From Microvirga flocculans ATCC BAA-817 (lineage in GTDB: Bacteria; Pseudomonadota; Alphaproteobacteria; Rhizobiales; Beijerinckiaceae), in assembly GCF_000518665.1 (NCBI RefSeq), contig NZ_JAEA01000011.1, positions 1 through 64,000 on the forward strand: DNA of 64,000 nt, in the 5' to 3' direction. Numbering within the stretch: the first letter of the stretch is position 1; the number at the start of each line of letters is the position of its first letter. Below are positions 39,044 through 47,965 of the stretch, one piece after another. The position numbers and the translations under genes are program-made. The notes below the pieces were generated by a model. The model was not told the DNA's origin and did no database searches. It saw nothing but the letters and a program-made list of their open reading frames with translations.

Positions 39044-39145
39044 TCAGGCGATGGGAGAAAGAACCAGAGCCCAGATTGCCACGGCAGACCCGAAGATTGC
39101 CAACGATGCGATTTCGGCGGTGGTCTCGAGGATGAAGCGAAGCAT
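39044..39145 (-). CDS. 33-residue single-pass membrane peptide under tandem LexA boxes; SidA-like candidate division inhibitor
   Basis: ATG at 39145 is preceded by GGAG at 8 bases, and the frame ends with TGA after 33 codons. The peptide starts MLRFILETTAEIASLAIF. Residues about 11-31 form one hydrophobic helix (AIFGSAVAIWALVLS) after a short amphipathic start with one Arg and two Glu, so it should be an inner-membrane peptide. Two perfect LexA boxes lie 15-50 bases upstream, so it should be made only after DNA damage. Known precedent: SidA of Caulobacter, a 29-residue LexA-controlled membrane peptide that blocks division through FtsW/FtsN. I infer a similar role. I recall, without being able to check, that sidA also lies near dnaE in Caulobacter. 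No sequence identity is claimed. Confidence 0.75.
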   Translation of the reverse strand: MLRFILETTAEIASLAIFGSAVAIWALVLSPIA

Positions 39146-39159
39146 GATCTGATCTCCGT

Positions 39160-39195
39160 GTTCCCAATATGTTCATATTTGTTCATTGGATGTTC
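39160..39195 (-). promoter_or_regulatory. Two tandem perfect LexA (SOS) boxes
   Basis: Read on the plus strand: GTTC-CCAATAT-GTTC (39160-39174) and GTTC-ATTGGAT-GTTC (39181-39195), separated by six bases. Both match the alphaproteobacterial LexA site GTTC-N7-GTTC fully; on the transcribed strand they read GAAC-N7-GAAC. A possible -35 (TTTACA) lies just upstream and AT-rich -10-like sequence lies between the boxes, so LexA bound here should cover the promoter of the small gene that starts at 39145. Confidence 0.88.
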
Positions 39196-39423
39196 TGTGT
39201 AAAGCCTGTGAAGAGGCTGCACCGGGGACGGAGTCAACAAACCCTTAAAATCCGGCGAGACGCGTTGTCATAAGGGCGCGTGGGCGCGCTCGGAAAGCCG
39301 CTCGTGCCTTCAGAGACGGCCAAAGCCGATTTTTCCCGAGGAAGAATGAATGGGGCGGACCGAAGCCCCTTTGAAGCGCGAAACGATCTTCCTTGCGCCC
39401 CGTCCAGCCTCGAAAGCGGCCCC

Positions 39424-40119
39424 TTACGGCAACTGCACGATAAGGCCGTCTCGGATGGTCACGCGGCGATCCATGCGCGCGGCAAGGTCCATGTTGTGGG
39501 TCGCGATGAGGGCCGCGAGCTTGGAGGCCCTGACGATGGCGACGAGCGTCTGGAAGACGCGATCTGCGGTATGCGGATCGAGATTGCCGGTGGGCTCGTC
39601 GGCCAGGAGCAGACGCGGCGCATTGGCCACCGCGCGGGCGATGGCCACACGCTGCTGCTCGCCGCCGGACAGCTCGCCGGGGCGATGATCGAGGCGCTTT
39701 CCCAAGCCGAGGAAGGTCAGGAGCTGCCGCCCCCGCTCCTGGGCTTCCGCCTTGGGCAGGCCGCGGATGAGCTGGGGGATCACCACGTTCTCCAGGGCCG
39801 AGAATTCCGGAAGGAGATGGTGAAACTGATAGACGAACCCGAGATCTTCGCGCCGGATGCGCGTGCGCTCCTGATCGTTCATGGAGGCCGTCGGCTTGGA
39901 GCCGACGAAGACCTCGCCTCCATCGGGACGCTCGAGCAAGCCTGCGACATGGAGCAGGGTCGACTTGCCCGTGCCCGAGGGCGCGACGAGGGCCACGATC
40001 TCGCCGGGCCAGATCGCAAGATCGGCGCCACGCAGCACGTCGAGAAAGCTGTCCCCTTGCGGGTAGCGGCGCTCGACTTTGGACAGGTACAGGGCGGGTT
40101 GAGACTGGGTCGGCGACAT
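39424..40119 (-). CDS. lolD: Lipoprotein-releasing ABC transporter ATP-binding protein
   Basis: ATPase of the Lol system that extracts outer-membrane lipoproteins from the inner membrane. 231 residues: Walker [10 protein letters not shown] (Lys52), signature [14 protein letters not shown] and Walker [13 protein letters not shown]. Only 2 bases separate it from the permease gene before it. The 278 bases between its end and the small SOS gene contain no recognisable gene. Confidence 0.96.
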   Translation of the reverse strand: MSPTQSQPALYLSKVERRYPQGDSFLDVLRGADLAIWPGEIVALVAPSGTGKSTLLHVAGLLERPDGGEVFVGSKPTASMNDQERTRIRREDLGFVYQFHHLLPEFSALENVVIPQLIRGLPKAEAQERGRQLLTFLGLGKRLDHRPGELSGGEQQRVAIARAVANAPRLLLADEPTGNLDPHTADRVFQTLVAIVRASKLAALIATHNMDLAARMDRRVTIRDGLIVQLP

Positions 40120-40121
40120 AC

Positions 40122-41411
40122 TTATCCGTAACGCAGCCCCTCGACGGGATCGAGCTTCGCGGCCCGCCAGGAGGGATAGAGGGTCGCCAGGAGCGACAGC
40201 ACCATGGCCATGATGAGAATGGTCGCGACCTCGGTCGGGTTCACCTCGGCCGGGAGCCGGCTCAGGAAGTAGAGCTCGGCGGGGAAGAGATTGGTGTTGG
40301 TCAGCCGCGAAATCACGTCGCGGATCGTCTCGACATTGAGCGCGAGCAGCAGACCGAGGCCGAAGCCCGCTATCGTTCCCACGATTCCGATCGACGCGCC
40401 GGTGATCAGAAACACGCGCATGATGGCGCCGCGCGTGGCCCCCATGGTGCGCAGGATCGCGATATCCTCCGACTTGTCCTTCACGAGCATGATGAGCCCG
40501 GAAATGATGTTGAGCGCCGCCACGAGCACGATGAGCGTGAGAATGAGGAACATCACGTTCCGCTCCACCTCGAGCGCCCCGAAGAAGGTGCGGTTGCGCT
40601 GCCGCCAGTCCGTCATCAGGATGGGTCGGGCGGCCGCCTCCTCGATCGCGGCCCGCGCCTCGTCCACCTTGTCCGCATTGTCGAGATAGACCTCGATCAG
40701 CTGCACGTCGTTCTGGCGGTTGAAATAGTTCTGCGCCTCGGTGAGCGGCATGAACACGAAGGTGGAGTCGAACTCCGACATGCCGATCTCGAAGACCGCC
40801 TTCACGGGATAGCCCTTCACGCGCGGCGCGGTCCCGAAGGGCGTGGAGGCGCCGCGCGGCGTGATGAGCGTCAGGGTGTCGCCCGCCTGGAGCGACAGGG
40901 CGTCGGCGAGGCGCCGTCCGATGGCCACCCCCTCCCCGTCCTCGAAACCATCGAGCGAGCCCTGGCGGATATTGCCGGCGATGTGGTCGATCTTCTGAAG
41001 ATCCTCCGCGCGGATTCCGCGAACCAGAACGCCACTGCCGTTGTATTGCGAGGAGCCGAAGGCCTGGCCTTCAACGAGCGGAATGGCGCGCTTCACGCCG
41101 GGCACGGCGGCGATGCGCGCCGCCACTTCCGGATAATCGGTGAGCGGGCTTTCCAGCGGCGCCACGAAGATGTGGCCGTTGATGCCCACGATCTTGTCGA
41201 GCAGTTCCTTCCGGAACCCGTTCATGACCGAGAGCACCACGATGAGCGTGGCGACGCCGAGCATGATGCCGAGGAACGAGAAACCGGCGATGACCGACAC
41301 GAAACCTTCCCGGCGGCGCGTGCGCAGGTAGCGCCCCGCGAGCATCCACTCGAAGAGCGAGAAGGGTTTCGTTCCTGAGGGCGCCGTCCCGGCTTCTGCT
41401 GCCTTGGCCAT
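40122..41411 (-). CDS. lolC: Lipoprotein-releasing ABC transporter permease (LolC/LolE family)
   Basis: Inner-membrane subunit of the Lol exporter. 429 residues: a first membrane helix (about 30-60, [21 protein letters not shown]), a large periplasmic domain (about 60-280) and three C-terminal helices of the MacB/FtsX type (about 285-420), with the coupling phrase [17 protein letters not shown]. Only one permease gene is next to lolD here, so it probably forms a homodimer. It follows proS after 6 bases and precedes lolD. Confidence 0.94.
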   Translation of the reverse strand: MAKAAEAGTAPSGTKPFSLFEWMLAGRYLRTRRREGFVSVIAGFSFLGIMLGVATLIVVLSVMNGFRKELLDKIVGINGHIFVAPLESPLTDYPEVAARIAAVPGVKRAIPLVEGQAFGSSQYNGSGVLVRGIRAEDLQKIDHIAGNIRQGSLDGFEDGEGVAIGRRLADALSLQAGDTLTLITPRGASTPFGTAPRVKGYPVKAVFEIGMSEFDSTFVFMPLTEAQNYFNRQNDVQLIEVYLDNADKVDEARAAIEEAAARPILMTDWRQRNRTFFGALEVERNVMFLILTLIVLVAALNIISGLIMLVKDKSEDIAILRTMGATRGAIMRVFLITGASIGIVGTIAGFGLGLLLALNVETIRDVISRLTNTNLFPAELYFLSRLPAEVNPTEVATILIMAMVLSLLATLYPSWRAAKLDPVEGLRYG

Positions 41412-41417
41412 GGCTGC

Positions 41418-42746
41418 TTATTTATGGCGGCTCAGGCGGGCGGCGACATCTTCGAGCGACAGCATTTCGCGCTCGCCGGTGGCGCGGCGCTTCAGCTCTA
41501 CCTTGCCTTCGGCGAGCCCCTTCGGGCCGATCAGCACCTGCCAGGGCACGCCGATCAGGTCGGCCGTGGCGAACTTGCCGCCCGGCCGCTCGTCCCGGTC
41601 GTCGTAGAGCACGTCCCGCCCGGCGGCGCTCAGCTCGCGATACAGGCGCTCGCTGGCCGCATCGGTGGCGGAATCGCCCGCCTTGAGATTCAGGATTGCC
41701 ACGTCGAAGGGGGCTACCGCCTCCGGCCAGATGATGCCGTTCTCATCGTGGCTCGCCTCGATGATCGCGGCGATCAGGCGGCTCGGACCGATGCCGTAGG
41801 AGCCCATATGGACAGGCTTCTCCTGACCGTCCGGCCCCATGACCTTGGCGCCCATGGGCTCGGAATACTTGGTTCCGAAATAGAAGATGTGACCGACCTC
41901 GATGCCCCGCGCCGACATCTTCTTGTCGGCGGGAACGGCATCGAAGGCAGCCTCATCATGCATTTCCGAGGTTGCGGCATAGAGCGACGTCCACTTGTCG
42001 ACGGTGCTCTGGAGGCCGGGAATGTCGTCGAAATTCGTGTCCGCGGAGGGGATCTCGTAGTTCAGGTAATCCGCGTGGCAGAACACCTCGCTCTCGCCGG
42101 TCGAGGCCAGGATGATGAATTCATGGCTCAGGTTGCCGCCGATGGGGCCCGTGTCGGCGCGCATCGGGATCGCCTTCAGACCCATGCGGGCGAAGGTGCG
42201 CAAGTAAGCCACGAACATCTTGTTGTAGGAATGCACGGCGCCGGCCTGATCCAGGTCGAAGGAATAGGCGTCCTTCATCAGGAACTCGCGCGAGCGCATC
42301 ACGCCGAAGCGCGGGCGCACCTCGTCACGGAACTTCCACTGGATATGGTAGAGGTTCAGCGGCAGATCCTTGTAGGAGCGCACATAGCCCCGGAAGATCT
42401 CCGTAATCATTTCCTCGTTGGTCGGGCCGAAGAGCATCTCGCGGTCATGCCGGTCCTGGATGCGCAGCATTTCCTTGCCGTAGGCGTCGTAGCGCCCCGA
42501 CTCGCGCCAGAGATCCGCCGACTGGATCGTGGGCATCAGCAGTTCGATGGCGCCCGAGCGGTTCTGCTCCTCGCGGACGATGGCATTGACCTTGTTCAGT
42601 ACCCGCAGCCCCAGCGGCAGCCAAGCGTAGATACCCGCCGATTCCTGACGGATCATGCCGGCGCGCAGCATCAGGCGGTGGGAGACGATCTCCGCCTCTT
42701 TCGGCGTCTCGCGTAGAATGGGGAGGAAGTAGCGGCTCAAACGCAT
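41418..42746 (-). CDS. proS: Prolyl-tRNA synthetase, short alphaproteobacterial type
   Basis: Charges tRNA-Pro. 442 residues of a class II synthetase: motif 2 in [19 protein letters not shown] with MKDAYSF, motif 3 in [13 protein letters not shown], then the anticodon-binding domain (about 345-440). It lacks the roughly 180-residue editing insertion present in E. coli ProS, a known feature of this group, which relies on separate trans-editing proteins. ATG at 42746 has AAAGGCG 6 bases upstream. It heads the proS-lolC-lolD run. Confidence 0.96.
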   Translation of the reverse strand: MRLSRYFLPILRETPKEAEIVSHRLMLRAGMIRQESAGIYAWLPLGLRVLNKVNAIVREEQNRSGAIELLMPTIQSADLWRESGRYDAYGKEMLRIQDRHDREMLFGPTNEEMITEIFRGYVRSYKDLPLNLYHIQWKFRDEVRPRFGVMRSREFLMKDAYSFDLDQAGAVHSYNKMFVAYLRTFARMGLKAIPMRADTGPIGGNLSHEFIILASTGESEVFCHADYLNYEIPSADTNFDDIPGLQSTVDKWTSLYAATSEMHDEAAFDAVPADKKMSARGIEVGHIFYFGTKYSEPMGAKVMGPDGQEKPVHMGSYGIGPSRLIAAIIEASHDENGIIWPEAVAPFDVAILNLKAGDSATDAASERLYRELSAAGRDVLYDDRDERPGGKFATADLIGVPWQVLIGPKGLAEGKVELKRRATGEREMLSLEDVAARLSRHK

Positions 42747-42869
42747 GGGACGCCTTTGAATCTCGATCGAAAGTGAAAAGGGTAACGACTCGTTTCCAGC
42801 ACACAACACAGGGCTCGGGCAAAAGACAAGCTGTCATCGCCCTCGCGGGCCTGCGGCAAGGTGGATTAG

Positions 42870-43115
42870 ACCAAAGATGAATACATTAACTGCCGAAAAA
42901 TGCATCAGGGCCTGCCTACAAAAGGTGACACCCTAAGGGAAGCTGACTATAAACGTCGTTGTAACGTCTTAGACCTTCAAGGTCAGAGGCTACGGTCCGA
43001 GTTTCGGGAGGAACAAGGTCCCCAAGCGCCAGACAAGCGCAGGGCGAAAGAAGCCAGGGATCAAAAAAATGCCAAAAGGCAGTTCAGGCAAGGCGAAAGC
43101 CTTGCTTTTTCTTTT
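42870..43115 (+). ncRNA. Candidate small RNA ending at an orphan terminator
   Basis: The 484 bases between proS and the DUF1467 gene hold no minus-strand gene, yet carry a clean plus-strand Rho-independent terminator at 43088-43115. The only plus-strand frame of any length (104 codons, 42900-43214) runs through the terminator and lacks the strong G/C preference at third codon positions of every real gene here, so a non-coding transcript is more likely. The sequence contains small stems such as GACCTTCAAGGTC. The 5' end is a guess. It does not match tmRNA, 6S, SRP or RNase P RNA as far as I can tell. Confidence 0.3.
43088..43115 (+). terminator. Orphan Rho-independent terminator
   Basis: GCAAGGC-GAAA-GCCTTGC (7 pairs, stable tetraloop) followed by TTTTTCTTTT on the plus strand. 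No plus-strand protein gene lies upstream before the divergent proS start. On the minus strand the hairpin is followed by mixed bases, so it works only in the plus direction. Confidence 0.8.
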
Positions 43116-43121
43116 GGCACC

Positions 43122-43168
43122 AGAGCGTTTTCGGCGAAGTGGTTCCAGTTCGCCGTCAAAAATGCGGC
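43122..43168 (+). repeat. Dispersed intergenic repeat, copy 1
   Basis: Starts AGAGCGTTTTCGGCGAAGTG and continues about 47 bases. A second copy with few differences lies on the minus strand at 63105-63152. The pattern resembles short intergenic repeats that I know to be very common in Rhizobiales genomes. Confidence 0.6.
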
Positions 43169-43230
43169 CTGCCAAGGAAAAGAGCTGATTCCACGCCCGT
43201 GGAAACAGCCCTAGCCCTCACCCTTAAGCT

Positions 43231-43590
43231 TCAGAGCCCGGCAAGGGGGAAGGTCGCTGATACGATCACCAGCACGACCGAGGCCACGAGGGTCGTCCAG
43301 ATCGCCTTCTCGCGCAGGCCCGGCATCACGGGCGCACCTGGCTCGCTGCCCTGAATCACTTCCCCTGCCTCAGCCTGGCTCCGGACGCCGAAAGGCAGCA
43401 CGGCGAAAAGCAGGATCCACCAGATCACGAAATACAGGGCCAGGCCGCCGCTGACCCGCAGGTCGAAGCCTGTGACGGCAATGGCAACAGCGATTGCGGA
43501 GATCACGGTCACAACCGCGAGGGTCGACCAGAGCGATCCGGCGAGAGCTTTTACAAGGTTTATCAACAGCTTGTCCTCAGGCTTGCTCAA
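43231..43590 (-). CDS. DUF1467 family membrane protein
   Basis: A 119-residue protein with two to three hydrophobic segments (about 20-40, 48-65 and 95-118) and the family phrase FVIWWILLFAVLPFGVRSQ. Its function is unknown; it is found across alphaproteobacteria downstream of mce. The frame has no ATG near the start; TTG at 43590 is the only plausible start and overlaps the end of mce by 14 bases, which suggests translational coupling. Confidence 0.85.
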   Translation of the reverse strand: MSKPEDKLLINLVKALAGSLWSTLAVVTVISAIAVAIAVTGFDLRVSGGLALYFVIWWILLFAVLPFGVRSQAEAGEVIQGSEPGAPVMPGLREKAIWTTLVASVVLVIVSATFPLAGL

Positions 43591-43981
43591 GTTCGATCAG
43601 GGTGCCGTTAAAGTCCTTCGGATGGAGGAAAAGCACCGGTTTCCCATGCGCTCCGATCTTCGGTTCGCCCGAGCCCAGCACTCTGGCCCCGCTTTTCACA
43701 AGCCGGTCGCGGGCGGCGTGGATATCGTCCACCTCGTAGCAGAGATGGTGCATGCCGCCATCCGGGTTCTTCTCCAGGAACTTGGCAATGGGCGAATCCG
43801 CGCCGAGCGGCTCCAGAAGCTCGATCTTGGTGTTCGGCAGCGTGATGAACACCACCGTCACGCCATGCTCGGGAAGCGCCTCGGGATCCGACACCGTGGC
43901 TCCGAGGGTACCGCGATAGAGCTGCGAGGCCGCCGCGATGTCACGCACGGCGATGGCCACATGGTTGAGACGTCCGATCAT
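43577..43981 (-). CDS. mce: Methylmalonyl-CoA epimerase
   Basis: Interconverts (R)- and (S)-methylmalonyl-CoA in propionate and ethylmalonyl-CoA metabolism. 134 residues of the glyoxalase/VOC fold, with metal-ligand phrases NHVAIAVRD (His), GMHHLCYEVDD (His) and FNGTLIELEQ (Glu). GAGGGG lies 6 bases before the ATG. It follows rnj after 31 bases, the usual arrangement after nuoN-birA in this order. Confidence 0.95.
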   Translation of the reverse strand: MIGRLNHVAIAVRDIAAASQLYRGTLGATVSDPEALPEHGVTVVFITLPNTKIELLEPLGADSPIAKFLEKNPDGGMHHLCYEVDDIHAARDRLVKSGARVLGSGEPKIGAHGKPVLFLHPKDFNGTLIELEQA

Positions 43982-44012
43982 GCCAGTCCCCTCATTCTTT
44001 TTTGCTTCCGTC

Positions 44013-45686
44013 CTATGCCTCGATCACGAGCACATGGCAGGCGGGCTTTTTGCCCCATTCGACATTTACGGCAGCGCGGACGGCCCGGTGGACGGCATTC
44101 TCGACCGCCTCGGGATCCCGGCGCTTGGCCTTTGGAAGGGTATCGAGCAGATCGGCCACCGTATCGGCAATGATGTCGGTCAAGTCCCGCCCCTCGCGGT
44201 TCTTCTCCGGGAGGCCCATGGCGTCGATCACCGGATCGCCCACGAGCTCGCCCCGGTCGTCGATAGCGATGGCGACGGTCACGATGCCGGCAAAGGCGAG
44301 CTTGCGACGCTCCGGCAGCGCCCGCTCGCCTGCCGCGATTACGATATTGCCGTCCCGGTAGAGACGCCCGGCCGGGATGGTATCGATGATCTCGGCAGGT
44401 CCGGGCGAGAGACGGACAAGGGTTCCGTTCTTGGCGCGGACGACCTCCTGCACGCCCTGCTGACGGGCGAATTTCGCGTGTTCGCTCAGATGCAGCGGCT
44501 CGCCATGGGCCGGGATCGCGATGCGAGGCCGCGTCCACTGGTACATCTGGGCCAGTTCACCCCGCCGCGGATGGCCGGAGACATGGACCAGTTCCGTCCG
44601 GTCGGTAATGACCTCGATGCCCTGCTCGATGAGGTTGTTGAGAATAGAGCCGATGGCCTTCTCGTTTCCAGGGATGGCGCGGGAGGAGAAGATCACGCGG
44701 TCGCCCGCCGAGAGAGCGATGTCGGGATGCTCGTCCTGCGCGATGCGGGCCAGCGCGGCCCGGGGCTCGCCCTGCGAACCGGTGAGGATGGCGACCACCT
44801 TGTCGCGCGGCATGTAGCCGAAATTCTCGGAGGAGCGGAACTCCGGCAAGCCTTCCAGATAGCCGCATTCCCGGGCGACCTCGACCACGCGATCCATCGC
44901 GCGGCCCACGACGACCACTTCCCGCCCGCATTCCCGCGCTGCCTCGGCGACCGAGCGGATGCGCGCGACGTTCGAGGCGAAGGTCGTGACCGCCACCCGA
45001 TGAGGCGCATCCTTGATGAGCTGAGCCAAGCTCCTGGCCACGTCGGATTCGCTGGGGCTGGTGCCTTCGCGCACCACGTTGGTGGAATCGCAAACGAGGG
45101 CGAGCACCCCCTCGTCGCCCAAGGCGCGGAAGGCTTCCTCCGACGTCAGGCTTCCGAGATAAGGCGTGCTGTCGAGCTTCCAGTCGCCCGTATGCACGAC
45201 GAGGCCGTGGGGCGTGCGGATCGCCAGCGCGTTCGATTCCGGGATCGAGTGCGCGACGGGGACGTATTCGATATCGAAGGGGCCGAGCTTCAGGCGCTGG
45301 CCGGGCACGATCTCGTTCAGTTCGATCTTCGGGGCATTGTGCTCCGACAGGCGCCGGGTCTCCAGGAGGCCGATGGCGAACTTGGTGGCATAGACCGGCG
45401 CGCGCAGGCGCGGCCACATCTCGACCAGGGCGCCGATGTGATCCTCATGGGCATGGGTGATGAAGATGCCCAGGAGATTATGGCGCTCCTCCTCGATGAA
45501 GCGCAGATCCGGATAGACGAGATCGATGCCGGGCAGGTTTTCCTCACCGCCGAAACCCATGCCGCAATCGACCAGAATCCACTGTCGGTCATGCTCCGGC
45601 CCGAAGCCGTAGAGGGCGGCGTTCATTCCGATTTCGCCGAGCCCTCCAAGAGGAAGAAAGACCAATTCGTCCTGGTGGGAAGCCAT
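44013..45686 (-). CDS. rnj: Ribonuclease J
   Basis: Metallo-beta-lactamase/beta-CASP ribonuclease with 5'-3' exo- and endonuclease activity, used for rRNA maturation and mRNA decay in alphaproteobacteria. 557 residues; the zinc motif HAHEDH is at 78-83, further ligands lie in VAHSIPES and HTGDWKLD, the beta-CASP region covers about 210-360 with HVSGHPRRGEL and IPAHGEPLHL, and a C-terminal domain follows. ATG at 45686 is chosen over a TTG three codons upstream; AAAAGG lies about 11 bases before it. The birA stop is 5 bases upstream. Confidence 0.95.
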   Translation of the reverse strand: MASHQDELVFLPLGGLGEIGMNAALYGFGPEHDRQWILVDCGMGFGGEENLPGIDLVYPDLRFIEEERHNLLGIFITHAHEDHIGALVEMWPRLRAPVYATKFAIGLLETRRLSEHNAPKIELNEIVPGQRLKLGPFDIEYVPVAHSIPESNALAIRTPHGLVVHTGDWKLDSTPYLGSLTSEEAFRALGDEGVLALVCDSTNVVREGTSPSESDVARSLAQLIKDAPHRVAVTTFASNVARIRSVAEAARECGREVVVVGRAMDRVVEVARECGYLEGLPEFRSSENFGYMPRDKVVAILTGSQGEPRAALARIAQDEHPDIALSAGDRVIFSSRAIPGNEKAIGSILNNLIEQGIEVITDRTELVHVSGHPRRGELAQMYQWTRPRIAIPAHGEPLHLSEHAKFARQQGVQEVVRAKNGTLVRLSPGPAEIIDTIPAGRLYRDGNIVIAAGERALPERRKLAFAGIVTVAIAIDDRGELVGDPVIDAMGLPEKNREGRDLTDIIADTVADLLDTLPKAKRRDPEAVENAVHRAVRAAVNVEWGKKPACHVLVIEA

Positions 45687-45691
45687 TACTA

Positions 45692-46519
45692 TCAAAACCT
45701 TTTCGTGCCAGCATCAGGCATGGCTATATCGTGAAGCAAATTGGGAAAATAAAGGTCCCCTGCATCGACGAGCTCCATCCCGTCGGCGCCTTTCAGCTGC
45801 AGGCGTCCGAAGCGATCGAGCCCCTCGAAGATCCCTTTTCTCTCGCCGGAGGGCAGCCGGAGCGTCACCTCCTGCCCGATTCCGGCGGCGCGCTCGAGCC
45901 AGAGACGGCGAATGGCGCCGAACGGATCCGTTGTCGTCGTCCGCAAGGACGACTTCCAGGCGGAGAAGGTTCGGGCGAATGCGGAGGAGAGCGCGCAAAA
46001 GACATCGTCGCGGTTCAGACCGGGCCTGACCTCCTGGAGCGTCGTTGCCGGATAGGGTGTCGCGGTCGGGGCAAAGGCGACGTTCACCCCGATCCCGATC
46101 ACGACGGCAAGCGGCCCCTCGGGCCGAAGCCTGTGACCTTCGAGGAGAAGCCCTGCAACCTTCGCCCCTCCCAACAGGAGATCGTTCGGCCATTTCAGGG
46201 CAAGGCGCGGAGCGCCGACGCCGATGACGGATTCGACCGCCTCGTGCAGGGCAAGCCCTGCCACGAAGCCGAGTTGAGGCGCGAGGTTAAGCTCGCAGGG
46301 ATCGATCAGCAGCAGGCTGGCATAGAGATTGCCCGGAGGCGAAGACCATTGCCGGCCATGCCGCCCCCTGCCCGCAAGCTGCTGCGTAGCGATGACCCAG
46401 AGCTGTCCCGGATCGCCGGAACGGGCCGCCTCCAGCGCATCGTCGTTCGTCGAGCCTGTCGCCTCGAGCGAGAGAAGCCTGTATCCGGCCGACTCGGTCT
46501 CTGGCGACAGGTGCACCAT
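45692..46519 (-). CDS. birA: Biotin-[acetyl-CoA-carboxylase] ligase, catalytic domain only
   Basis: Attaches biotin to carboxylase carrier domains. 275 residues. The catalytic motif GRGRHGRQWSSPPGNLYASL and the phrases LKWPNDLLL and KVAGLLLEG are intact. There is no N-terminal DNA-binding domain, so unlike E. coli BirA it cannot repress the biotin operon. Its ATG shares one base with the nuoN stop codon, so it is coupled to the complex I operon. Confidence 0.95.
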   Translation of the reverse strand: MVHLSPETESAGYRLLSLEATGSTNDDALEAARSGDPGQLWVIATQQLAGRGRHGRQWSSPPGNLYASLLLIDPCELNLAPQLGFVAGLALHEAVESVIGVGAPRLALKWPNDLLLGGAKVAGLLLEGHRLRPEGPLAVVIGIGVNVAFAPTATPYPATTLQEVRPGLNRDDVFCALSSAFARTFSAWKSSLRTTTTDPFGAIRRLWLERAAGIGQEVTLRLPSGERKGIFEGLDRFGRLQLKGADGMELVDAGDLYFPNLLHDIAMPDAGTKRF

Positions 46520-47958
46520 CAGAACAGGGAGCGCGCGGCAGCGCGCGCCGCCGCCACGAGGGGCGCCGGGACGATGCCGAAGAGAACGACGAAGATGCTG
46601 CTCAGGGCGAGAACGAGCTTCACGCCGGCCGGCATGACATCGTAACGCTCGGCAGGATCGTCGAAGTACATCACCTTCACGATGCGCAGGTAGTAATAGG
46701 CGCCGATCACGCTCGTCACGACGCCGATGATGGCGAGAGCCACGAGATCGGCCTCGATGGCAGCGGTGAAGACCGCGAACTTGGCGAAGAACCCGGCGAG
46801 CGGAGGAATGCCCGCGAGCGAGAACATCATCATGGCGAGGCAGAAGGCCATCACGGGATGCGTGCGCGCGAGGCCGGACAGGTCCTCCACCGTCTCGAAC
46901 ATCACGTTGCCGCGGCGCAGGCTCAGGATGCAGGCGAAGGTGCCCAGGGTCATGGCCAGATAGATCGCCATGTAGACGATGACGCCCTGGATGCCCTCGG
47001 CCGTGCCTGCCGCCAGGCCGATGAGCGCATAGCCCACGTTGCCGATGGAGGAATAGGCCATCAGGCGCTTGATGTTGCGCTGGCCGATGGCGGCGAAGGA
47101 ACCCAGCGCCATGGAGGCGATGGCGATGAAGACGATGATCTGCTGCCACTGCACCATGATGCCGGGGAAGGCATCGATGAACACGCGGGTGGCCATGGCC
47201 ATGCCGGCCATCTTGGGAGCGGCGGCGAAGAAGGCCGTGACCGGCGTAGGCGAGCCTTCATAGACGTCCGGCGTCCACATGTGGAACGGCACGGCCGAAA
47301 TCTTGAAGGCAATGCCGGCGGCCACGAAGACGAGACCGACGATGGCGCCGATGCTCACATTGCCCTGCAGGATCGTGGCGAGAGCCGGGAACGAAATGCT
47401 GCCGCTGAAGCCGTAGACCAGCGAAGCGCCGTAGAGCAGCATGCCGGAGGCGAGCGAGCCGAGCACGAAGTACTTCAACCCGGCTTCCGTCGAGCGCACG
47501 TTGTCACGGTCGAAGGCCGCGATCACGTAGGAGGACAGGCTGAGCAGTTCGAGGCCGATATAGAGCGCGATCAGGTCGTTGGCCGAGATCACCATCATCA
47601 TGCCGATGGTCGAAAGCACGATCAGGATCGGATACTCGAAGCGGCTGATGCCCTCCCGGCGCATGTAATCCAGGGAGAGGATGATGCCGCCCGCGGAGGC
47701 GATGAGCGTCAGCGCCTTCATGAACTTGGCGAAGCCGTCGACGACGAAGGAGCCGCCCATGGTTTCGACGCGCTCGGACGGGAGCATCAGGACGGCCACG
47801 AAAGCGACGGCCAGAAGCGCCAGCGCGATCATGCTCATGCCGTAGCCCGGACGCTCGCCTCTCAGGGCTCCGAACAGGACAAGGACGAGGGCACCGGCCG
47901 CCATGATGATCTCTGGCAGCACAGGACCGAAAGCAGGAATGGTGAGGGCGGGATTCAT
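46519..47958 (-). CDS. nuoN: NADH-quinone oxidoreductase subunit N
   Basis: Antiporter-like proton-pumping subunit in the membrane arm of complex I. 479 residues with about 14 membrane segments; the conserved stretch SLVYGFSG and the buried lysine of the phrase AAGIAFKISAVPFHMWTPD are visible. Starts 7 bases after nuoM and overlaps birA by one base at its end. Confidence 0.97.
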   Translation of the reverse strand: MNPALTIPAFGPVLPEIIMAAGALVLVLFGALRGERPGYGMSMIALALLAVAFVAVLMLPSERVETMGGSFVVDGFAKFMKALTLIASAGGIILSLDYMRREGISRFEYPILIVLSTIGMMMVISANDLIALYIGLELLSLSSYVIAAFDRDNVRSTEAGLKYFVLGSLASGMLLYGASLVYGFSGSISFPALATILQGNVSIGAIVGLVFVAAGIAFKISAVPFHMWTPDVYEGSPTPVTAFFAAAPKMAGMAMATRVFIDAFPGIMVQWQQIIVFIAIASMALGSFAAIGQRNIKRLMAYSSIGNVGYALIGLAAGTAEGIQGVIVYMAIYLAMTLGTFACILSLRRGNVMFETVEDLSGLARTHPVMAFCLAMMMFSLAGIPPLAGFFAKFAVFTAAIEADLVALAIIGVVTSVIGAYYYLRIVKVMYFDDPAERYDVMPAGVKLVLALSSIFVVLFGIVPAPLVAAARAAARSLF

Positions 47959-47965
47959 CGTGACC

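Noticed and set aside
39025..39240. 71-codon minus-strand frame overlapping the small SOS gene
   Set aside because: The 33-codon frame in another phase has the ribosome binding site and a proper membrane helix; the 71-codon frame would read through the LexA boxes and looks random.
42900..43214. 104-codon plus-strand frame in the proS-DUF1467 gap
   Set aside because: Runs through a strong Rho-independent terminator and into a dispersed repeat; third codon positions lack the GC preference of genes here.
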